NCBI GenBank assembly: GCA_018402565.1 | Contig: JAGYIQ010000007.1 | Coordinates: forward strand, 124,001-188,000 | Source: Pirellulaceae bacterium | GTDB lineage: Bacteria; Planctomycetota; Planctomycetia; Pirellulales; Pirellulaceae | Length of the DNA: 64,000 bases | Reading direction: 5' to 3' | Part shown: one piece after another, positions 58,637 to 64,000 of the stretch | How the letters are laid out: each line of letters starts with the position of its first letter | Numbering within the stretch: the stretch's first letter is position 1 | Made by a program: the position numbers and the translations under genes | The notes under the pieces: model-generated | The model's database searches: none | What the model was told of the DNA's origin: nothing | What the model saw: only the letters and a program-made list of their open reading frames with translations

Positions 58637-59632
58637 ATGCAACAACTCGTCCTACAGGCAATCGTCCGTTCCAGCGGCACGGCGTTCCAACTCGTCGCGT
58701 TTAAAATCGTCGCGTTCCAAATCATCGTGTTCCTCGCCGGCAGTGCCTTGAGCAGCTTGAACGGTTGGCACCCACTGGCTCAGGCGCAAACCGGCGAGAT
58801 GGTCTACCCGCTCGATGTCGCCGTGGATTCGCAAGGCACACTTTATGTGGCGGATCGAAATTTGCCAGGAATCTGGCAAATCAAAGACGGACGGGCGGAG
58901 ATTTTCTTTCAAGCCGACAACAAGTTCCGCACCCCGCTCAATGCCGTTCGCTGCGTGGCGGTCGATTCGCAAGATCGATTGCTCGCGGGTTGTAGCACCA
59001 CCACGGAAGTCTACCGCTTCGAGGACGGACGTCCCGTGCCGCTCACGGGTGGCCAGATCAGCGTGCCCATGAACCTCGCGGTCGACGCCCAAGGTGAAGT
59101 CGTTGTCTGTGACTTGAAGTTGCGGCAAGTCGTACGGATCCTGCCCGAGCAACAGATCAAGATCCTAGCCACGATCCAAGCCCCCAAGGCCGTCTTGCCG
59201 CTGGGTGACGAACAATTGCTGGTCTTGACCGGCGTCGATCGACCGCTGCTGAAGATCGCTGCCAGCGGCGATCCGCAAAAGACCATGACGCAAGGCCAAA
59301 ATGTGCATGTGTTCGGCGGTGATCATTCGCCGGCCGATGTGCTGGTTGCCGATCGGCCGTTCGACTTTCCCGCTGACATGGTCGCGTTGGCCGATGGCAA
59401 CGTTGTGGTCAGCGATAGCTACAGCAAGTGCTTGTGGCGCGTCAGCCCGACCGGCGAAGTCGCCAAGTGGGTCAGTGATGAGCGCTTTGTCCATCCAGTG
59501 GGGTTGGCCACCGATGGCCAACAGGTCTTTGTCGCGGATCCCCGCGCCAAGGCCATCTTCCGCGTCCAAGCCGATGGCTCGGTCGACGTGGTCCTCCAGA
59601 GTTCCGTCGTCGATCCCGAGGCCCCCAAGTGA
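58637..59632 (+). CDS. Secreted NHL/SMP-30-like beta-propeller protein
   Basis: A 331-residue exported protein. The signal peptide contains a repeat-derived core (AFQLVAFKIVAFQIIVF, three 15-bp units at about 58686-58731) and probably ends near AQAQTG. Six NHL-like blades follow, each with a (V/A)-D-x-x-G/D pattern (YPLDVAVDSQGTLYVADR, CVAVDSQDRLLAG, NLAVDAQGEVVVCD, DMVALADGNVVVSD, GLATDGQQVFVADP). Propellers of this type bind proteins or sugars, or act as lactonases; the last needs metal ligands that are not evident. It overlaps the next gene by 4 bases (GTGA), so it belongs to the same operon. Confidence 0.82.
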   Translation: MQQLVLQAIVRSSGTAFQLVAFKIVAFQIIVFLAGSALSSLNGWHPLAQAQTGEMVYPLDVAVDSQGTLYVADRNLPGIWQIKDGRAEIFFQADNKFRTPLNAVRCVAVDSQDRLLAGCSTTTEVYRFEDGRPVPLTGGQISVPMNLAVDAQGEVVVCDLKLRQVVRILPEQQIKILATIQAPKAVLPLGDEQLLVLTGVDRPLLKIAASGDPQKTMTQGQNVHVFGGDHSPADVLVADRPFDFPADMVALADGNVVVSDSYSKCLWRVSPTGEVAKWVSDERFVHPVGLATDGQQVFVADPRAKAIFRVQADGSVDVVLQSSVVDPEAPK

Positions 59633-60675
59633 AACTCCACCTGCTCCGTTGGCAATTGCCACTGACTCACGCGTTCACCATTTCGCGTGAATCCATGAAT
59701 TTTCAACGCAGCTTGATCGTCGGCCTGGAGCACGACGGCCACATCGGCTACGGGGAAGTCACCGAGAACCTCTACTACGGGCATGCGTTGGCCGACATCG
59801 AAGCCGCCGTCCGCCGCGCGGAGACCTGGCTGCCCTACCCTACCGCGGTCGATCCCGCAGAACTTTGGCCACAATTACTTGAAACGGTCGGCGGCGACAC
59901 TTTTGCGGCCTCGGCCATCGACATGGCCGCCCACGATTGGTTCGGAAAAAAACAAGGCCGACCCACCTGGGAAGTTTGGGGTTTGAGCTGGAATGGTGCG
60001 GTCACCTCCAGTTTCACGATTGGGATCGACACCCTGCCCCACATGATCGCCAAACTGGAGGAACAGCCCGACTGGCCGATCTATAAGATCAAATTGGGTA
60101 CGGATCGAGACCTGGAGATCGTCGCGGCACTGCGGCAGCGGACCTCCGCCAAGTTTCGTGTCGATGCCAACGGGGCCTGGAGCGCTTTGCAAACCGTCCG
60201 CAACTCGAATAGCCTCCGCGATCTGGATGTCGAGTTTATTGAACAGCCGCTATCGCCAACCGCTTCCGATGATGAGAAACGCTGGGTCTACGAAAACTCC
60301 GCCCTCCCGATCCTCGCGGACGAAGACTGCTTGGTACCCGCCGATGTCGCCCGCTGCGTTGGGCTCTACCATGGCATCAATGTCAAGATTTGCAAGTGCG
60401 GCGGCCTGACTCCCGCGTTACAAATGCTCCGCCAGGCTCGCCAATTGAAGCTCCGCACCATGGTCGGCTGCATGGTCGAGTCGTCGATCGGAATCAGTGG
60501 CGCCGCCCAATTGCTCCCCTTACTGGATTACGCCGATCTGGACGGGGCCGTCCTCCTGGCCGATCAACCGGCCGCCGGCGTGGTCGTTGCCCCAGGTCGC
60601 GTCACCGAAACCCAACATCCCGGCACCGGCGCTCGCTTGCTGGACGACCGATTGGCAGATTTTGAACTCCGATGA
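59629..60675 (+). CDS. Enolase-superfamily epimerase, dipeptide-epimerase-like
   Basis: A 348-residue TIM-barrel enzyme of the muconate-lactonising subgroup. The KxK motif lies in IYKIKLG, metal ligands in VDANGAW (Asp), FIEQPL (Glu) and LADEDC (Asp/Glu), and the second acid/base Lys in NVKICKCGG; the capping domain includes GYGEVTENLYYG. The pattern and length fit L-Ala-D/L-Glu epimerases, which recycle murein tripeptide parts. It starts at GTG 59629, overlapping the NHL gene stop, and its TGA overlaps the peptidase ATG. The specific substrate is inferred, and other dipeptides are possible. Confidence 0.85.
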   Translation: MKLHLLRWQLPLTHAFTISRESMNFQRSLIVGLEHDGHIGYGEVTENLYYGHALADIEAAVRRAETWLPYPTAVDPAELWPQLLETVGGDTFAASAIDMAAHDWFGKKQGRPTWEVWGLSWNGAVTSSFTIGIDTLPHMIAKLEEQPDWPIYKIKLGTDRDLEIVAALRQRTSAKFRVDANGAWSALQTVRNSNSLRDLDVEFIEQPLSPTASDDEKRWVYENSALPILADEDCLVPADVARCVGLYHGINVKICKCGGLTPALQMLRQARQLKLRTMVGCMVESSIGISGAAQLLPLLDYADLDGAVLLADQPAAGVVVAPGRVTETQHPGTGARLLDDRLADFELR

Positions 60676-62033
60676 TCTTGCACTACTGCTTCCTGTTCGT
60701 CGCGTTGCATCACGCTTGGCTCGGTCCCACCGTTGCCAGCGACGGTGGTTTTTTAGAAAAATATTCAGTCATTGAATCAGTAGAGCCGCTCGGAACGCTC
60801 GCTGAGCCAGCCCTCCAGCCACCCTCGTCGCAGCAATCGCTTGGAAACGCGGTCGAACCCACGGACTACGCGGTTCGATTGGAGGCCGTGATCGCCGCTG
60901 TCGAGAGCCGCTTCTACCGCGACCCAACCTCTGACGCCAACTATGTCGCCGCCCGACAAGCCGCTCGCCAAACAGTCGCCAATTGTGACGATGTCTTGCA
61001 ATTTCGCGATTTGGTCAATCGTTATTTGAATTCCCTGCAGGCCTCTCACACGTATTACTCGACGCCTGCCGACTGGGAGTACTACCACCTGTTGGCCATC
61101 TTTGAGGCCGTGCCGGATGTCCAAACGCTGCTCCAGCAACAACCGCTGGTGTATCCCTCGATTGGAGTGATCGCTCAACAACACAATGGGCAATGGGTCG
61201 TGGCCGATGTCTTGCCCAATGGTGCGGCAGCTAAAGCTGGGCTGCAAATCGGGGACCGCCTGCTCCGCGTCGGCGATCAACCTTATGCTCCGGTCGCCCC
61301 TTGGTGGGATTACACCGCTCAACCTGCTCGACTGGAGTTCGAACGGCAAGGCCGCCCGCACCAAGTCGAGATCACGGCCCCACTACAACACCCGGCCGCC
61401 GAACTGCTGGCCGCCCTGCAAGCCAGTTTCCACGTCCGCGAAATCCAAGGTTGTCGCGTCGGCTACGCACATTTCTATTCCTATGCCGGTCGCCAGTACC
61501 AAGAAGCCCTCGAAGAGGCCATTCGCAACGGCCCGCTCCGCGACGCCGAAGCCCTCATCATGGATCTCCGCTACGGACTGGGCGGAGCCGACCCCAGCTA
61601 CCTGAACCTGTTCAACCACAACGTCCCGCAACTGGCTTCGATCGATCGCGACGGCCAACAGACGACCTTCCCCGTGCAATGGAAAAAGCCCGTGGTCATG
61701 CTGATCAATGAAACCAGTCGCAGCGGCAAAGAAGTCCTGGCCTTCGCCGCCAAGCAACATGGTTTGGCCACCCTCGTTGGCACCCGCACCGCCGGGGCTG
61801 TACTGGCCGGCTCGCCCATTATCATCGAGGGACAGGACCTGCTCTATCTGGCCGTCCGCGACGTCCAGGTCGACGGCCAACGGCTGGAAGGCATCGGCGT
61901 CCCGCCCCACCACGAGGTCCCCGCCGATCTCCTGGACTGCCACGGCATTGACCGACAACGGGAACGGGCCTGGGAGGTCGCTCGCCAACTCCTCGAAGCG
62001 ACTCCCGTGGCCAAACCCGCTGCCTCGAAGTAA
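60672..62033 (+). CDS. S41-family (C-terminal processing) peptidase-like protein
   Basis: A 453-residue exported protein. A short hydrophobic start (MILHYCFLFVALHHAWLG) may be a signal peptide. A PDZ domain follows at about 155-225 (VVADVLPNGAAAKAGLQIGDRLL), then the S41 core: GCRVGYAHFYSY, ALIMDLRYGLGGADPSYL, VVMLINETSRSGKEVLAFAA and VGTRTAGAV. The Ser of RSGKE and the Lys that follows occupy the usual nucleophile/base region, but spacing differs from CtpA, so activity is uncertain. It is the third gene of the 58637-62033 operon (4-base overlaps). Confidence 0.82.
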   Translation: MILHYCFLFVALHHAWLGPTVASDGGFLEKYSVIESVEPLGTLAEPALQPPSSQQSLGNAVEPTDYAVRLEAVIAAVESRFYRDPTSDANYVAARQAARQTVANCDDVLQFRDLVNRYLNSLQASHTYYSTPADWEYYHLLAIFEAVPDVQTLLQQQPLVYPSIGVIAQQHNGQWVVADVLPNGAAAKAGLQIGDRLLRVGDQPYAPVAPWWDYTAQPARLEFERQGRPHQVEITAPLQHPAAELLAALQASFHVREIQGCRVGYAHFYSYAGRQYQEALEEAIRNGPLRDAEALIMDLRYGLGGADPSYLNLFNHNVPQLASIDRDGQQTTFPVQWKKPVVMLINETSRSGKEVLAFAAKQHGLATLVGTRTAGAVLAGSPIIIEGQDLLYLAVRDVQVDGQRLEGIGVPPHHEVPADLLDCHGIDRQRERAWEVARQLLEATPVAKPAASK

Positions 62034-62084
62034 CTTAGTGACTCCATCCAACGCCCATCAACCATTCCGATCCGAGGCATCCGT

Positions 62085-62540
62085 TTGGCGAAGAAAGCAT
62101 CATCGGCCCCTGCCAACTCCACCAAAAAACGCGTCACCAACGCGCACATGCGCACGCGCCGTGATCACTCGCAGGAAACCGCGGAGGACTACGTCGAGGC
62201 GATCGCGGATATCCTCCGCAAACAAACCGCCTGCCGCATCAGCGACCTGGCTCGTCACTTCGCCGTCAGTCACGTGACCGTCCACCGCATTATCACGAGA
62301 CTGCAGAGCGAAGGCCTGGTCGAGACCGAACCCTACCGGCCGGTGGTGCTCACGCCGCAAGGAGAAGAAATCGCCACCCGCTCGCGGCAACGACACGAAG
62401 TGGTCTTTCGCTTCCTCTTGACCATTGGCGTCCCACCCGAGATGGCCGCCATCGATGCCGAGGGGATCGAACATCACGTCAGCCCGCAAACCCTGCAGTG
62501 CATGGAACAGTGGATCGCCCAAGCCAATAAAACCCCTTAG
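62085..62540 (+). CDS. MntR/DtxR-family metal-dependent regulator
   Basis: A 151-residue DNA-binding regulator. The winged-helix N-terminal domain (about 28-95: EDYVEAIADILRK, SDLARHFAVSHVTVHRIITRL) is followed by a metal-binding dimerisation helix region (RHEVVFRFLLTIGVPPEMAAIDAEGIEHHVS). In the family it represses Mn2+ or Fe2+ uptake genes when metal is bound. It most resembles the short MntR type without an SH3-like domain. The frame opens at TTG 62085 with GAGG about 8 bases before; an in-frame ATG lies at 62148. No metal transporter gene is near. Confidence 0.88.
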   Translation: MAKKASSAPANSTKKRVTNAHMRTRRDHSQETAEDYVEAIADILRKQTACRISDLARHFAVSHVTVHRIITRLQSEGLVETEPYRPVVLTPQGEEIATRSRQRHEVVFRFLLTIGVPPEMAAIDAEGIEHHVSPQTLQCMEQWIAQANKTP

Positions 62541-62551
62541 AAACCACCGCG

Positions 62552-63565
62552 TTGTCCCCAACTCAATCGCAGATTGTCATCTCCACACCCGCTGTCCTGG
62601 ACCAAGCCGGCGAGCGCCTCCGCGCGGGGCGCTTGGTGGCGTTTGCCACCGAGACCGTCTACGGCCTCGGGGCCAATGCCCTGGACCCCGCCGCCGTTGC
62701 AGCCGTATTCGAACTCAAAGGCCGACCGCTCTACGATCCCCTGATCGTGCACGTCGCCAGCCTCGCGCTGGCCCGCTCCCTCACGACGGACTGGTCCGAA
62801 TTGGCTGAAAAATTGGCCCGTCGGTTTTGGCCCGGCCCCCTCACCCTGGTTCTGCCTCGACATGCCGACGTCCCCGACCTGGTCACCGCCGGGCTGCCTA
62901 ACGTGGCCCTGCGCTGGCCCGCCCATCCCGTGGCCCAGGCCTTGATCCAAGCGGCCAATCGCCCCATCGCTGCCCCCAGTGCCAATCGCTTCGCCAGTAT
63001 CAGTCCCACGTCGGCCGCCGATGTCGCCGCTGAATTGAGCGATCCAGAACTCTGGATCCTCGATGGCGGCCGCTGCACCCACGGACTCGAATCCACCGTG
63101 GTGTCCCTGGTCGGTCCCCACCCCGTGGTGCTGCGACTGGGCAGCCTGGCCGTCGAAGAACTGGAACAAGAACTGGGCCCGCTGACAGTCGCCACCCGCT
63201 CGGTCAGAGCATCGGACTTGCAGCAGGGCCTGGCCTCCCCAGGCAACTTGAGTCGCCACTACGCCCCACGCACCCCGCTGACCTGCCTCACGCTACAGGA
63301 ACTCGAACACCTGTCCGAGGACACCACTCAGCATTCCGGATTGCTCTGCTTCGCTGCTCAGGTACCGCCCGCCCAGGCCGCACGTTTCGCCCAAGTCGAG
63401 AACCTGTCACCTGACGGCGACCTCCGCCAAGCCGCCGCCCGCGTCTACGCCGCCCTCCGAGAATTGGACCGAGTCGGACTCCAACGCCTCGTCGCCCTGC
63501 GACTCCCCGACGTCGGGCTGGGCCGAGCCATCAACGACCGACTCCAACGCGCCAGCACCCCGTAA
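62552..63565 (+). CDS. Threonylcarbamoyl-AMP synthase (Sua5/YrdC)
   Basis: A 337-residue enzyme that makes threonylcarbamoyl-AMP from threonine, bicarbonate and ATP for the t6A37 modification of ANN-decoding tRNAs. The YrdC domain covers about 1-200 (VAFATETVYGLGANALDPAAV, KGRPLYDPLIVHV, FWPGPLTLVLPR, APSANRFASISPTSA, GLESTVVSLVG). The C-terminal Sua5 domain follows (LASPGNLSRHYAPRTPL and DLRQAAARVYAALRELD), making it the long form. The frame opens with TTG at 62552, 11 bases after the regulator gene stop; no better start is seen. Confidence 0.93.
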   Translation: MSPTQSQIVISTPAVLDQAGERLRAGRLVAFATETVYGLGANALDPAAVAAVFELKGRPLYDPLIVHVASLALARSLTTDWSELAEKLARRFWPGPLTLVLPRHADVPDLVTAGLPNVALRWPAHPVAQALIQAANRPIAAPSANRFASISPTSAADVAAELSDPELWILDGGRCTHGLESTVVSLVGPHPVVLRLGSLAVEELEQELGPLTVATRSVRASDLQQGLASPGNLSRHYAPRTPLTCLTLQELEHLSEDTTQHSGLLCFAAQVPPAQAARFAQVENLSPDGDLRQAAARVYAALRELDRVGLQRLVALRLPDVGLGRAINDRLQRASTP

Positions 63566-64000
63566 ACCGGACTGATTCGCGTGTCGCTAAAGCAACTGCA
63601 AACCAGCCGTCGTGCGTTAGCACCCGGATTTTGCGGGAACGGACTACCGAACTGCAAATCAGCCGAAGTGCGTTAGCACCCGGTTGCTCTAGACACACTT
63701 TCGTACCTTTTCGTACCTTTCGTGCTTTTCGAGGTTACACAAACTCCGCAACCGATTACTGCCAAGATCCCGGTACCTACCCACCAAAACTCATGAGAAA
63801 AAACACAAAGATGTGGATTCCGTAGGAACGTCCTGGGTGTCGTCTTTCTCTGCGTACTTCCCACCTCTCGCGGTTCACCCACCCGGCTGGCCCCATGCTG
63901 GGCCATCGCTCCATGACTCGACGTTTGAACGGGTCCGCGATTCACACTTTTTAAGCATGACGATCCGAGGCACCGTGCTGGGTGACCATCGCGACTGCTT
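63566..64000. other. Terminal region with REP-like repeats, no gene supported
   Basis: This 435-base stretch contains two copies of a 34-35-bp repeat at about 63594-63632 and 63650-63687 (ACTGCAAA, then CAGCCG, then GTGCGTTAGCACCCGG). Each has a short GTGC-gtta-GCAC palindrome of the sort seen as interspersed repeats in planctomycete genomes. The rest, including a minus-strand open frame from 63945, has no convincing coding signal. Low-level repeats of TTTCGTACCTT occur at about 63703-63722. Confidence 0.55.
63594..63687. repeat. Two-copy REP-like direct repeat with GTGCGTTAGCAC palindrome
   Basis: The sequence AACTGCAAA-C/T-CAGCCG, then GTGCGTTAGCACCCGG, occurs twice about 56 bases apart, with an unrelated spacer (ATTTTGCGGGAACGGACTACCG). 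Each copy can form a 4-bp core hairpin GTGC/GCAC around GTTA. It lies at the 3' end of the Sua5/YrdC gene, where it may affect transcript ends. Confidence 0.65.

Noticed and set aside
63673..63945. A 90-codon minus-strand open frame
   Set aside because: No ribosome-binding site, domain or neighbour support, and it overlaps repeat sequence.

Overview
The window looks like chromosomal DNA of a planctomycete, most likely Pirellulales. The protein content supports this: a BBP7-type outer-membrane protein, a large DUF11 lipoprotein, a membrane-anchored Ser/Thr kinase with a long outer domain, a UvrC without its C-terminal HhH domain, and homologues of three genes linked to methanopterin-type cofactor synthesis (HisA-like, CitG/ORF7-like, MfnE-like kinase). 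No database search was possible, so the taxonomic call is inference. Genes are dense, GC-rich and on both strands. I saw no rRNA, CRISPR array, prophage or intact insertion sequence; one tRNA is present.

Layout. 1-8.1 kb: partial DUF502 membrane protein, DUF11 lipoprotein, BBP7 protein, and an OmpR-type response regulator with its histidine kinase. 8.1-16.1 kb: a small palindromic element, the Mg2+ channel MgtE, a conserved small protein, a methyltransferase, UvrC and a Ser/Thr kinase. 16.1-23.7 kb (minus strand): a small charged protein, a giant AsmA-like protein, FliG and a secreted EF-hand protein. 24-28.7 kb: universal stress protein, MoxR ATPase, HisA-like protein, glycogen synthase. 28.7-36 kb: a second palindromic element, then a complete branched-chain amino-acid operon ilvD-ilvC-ilvB-ilvN-ilvA on the minus strand, preceded by what looks like a classical transcription attenuator (Leu/Val/Ile-rich leader peptide, antiterminator pairing, U-tract terminator). 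36.3-39.4 kb: CitG-like protein, Skp-like membrane protein, a decayed REP-associated transposase, MazG-like hydrolase, tRNA-Pro. 39.5-44.2 kb: glycosyltransferase and a TAXI-type TRAP transporter. 44.6-51.4 kb: pentapeptide-repeat protein, MfnE-like kinase, a fused acyl-AMP ligase/ACP/alpha-oxoamine synthase, a gamma-carbonic-anhydrase-like protein, and Fmt. 51.6-57.1 kb: chain-length determinant, ExeA-like ATPase and a degenerate CpsD-like protein, resembling the accessory trio of XrtA-type exopolysaccharide loci. 57.1-63.6 kb: FolC, NHL propeller protein, enolase-superfamily epimerase, S41 peptidase, MntR-type regulator and Sua5/YrdC.

Two layers of structure lie outside ordinary genes. First, palindromic elements sharing an AAAGGGGTCA core (8154, 28749, 38458), one of which surrounds a dead RAYT transposase. 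Second, many short tandem repeats, mostly with a 15-bp period, both inside coding regions (as 5-residue protein repeats) and between genes. The strongest regulatory finding is the ilv attenuator at about 35.68-35.99 kb.
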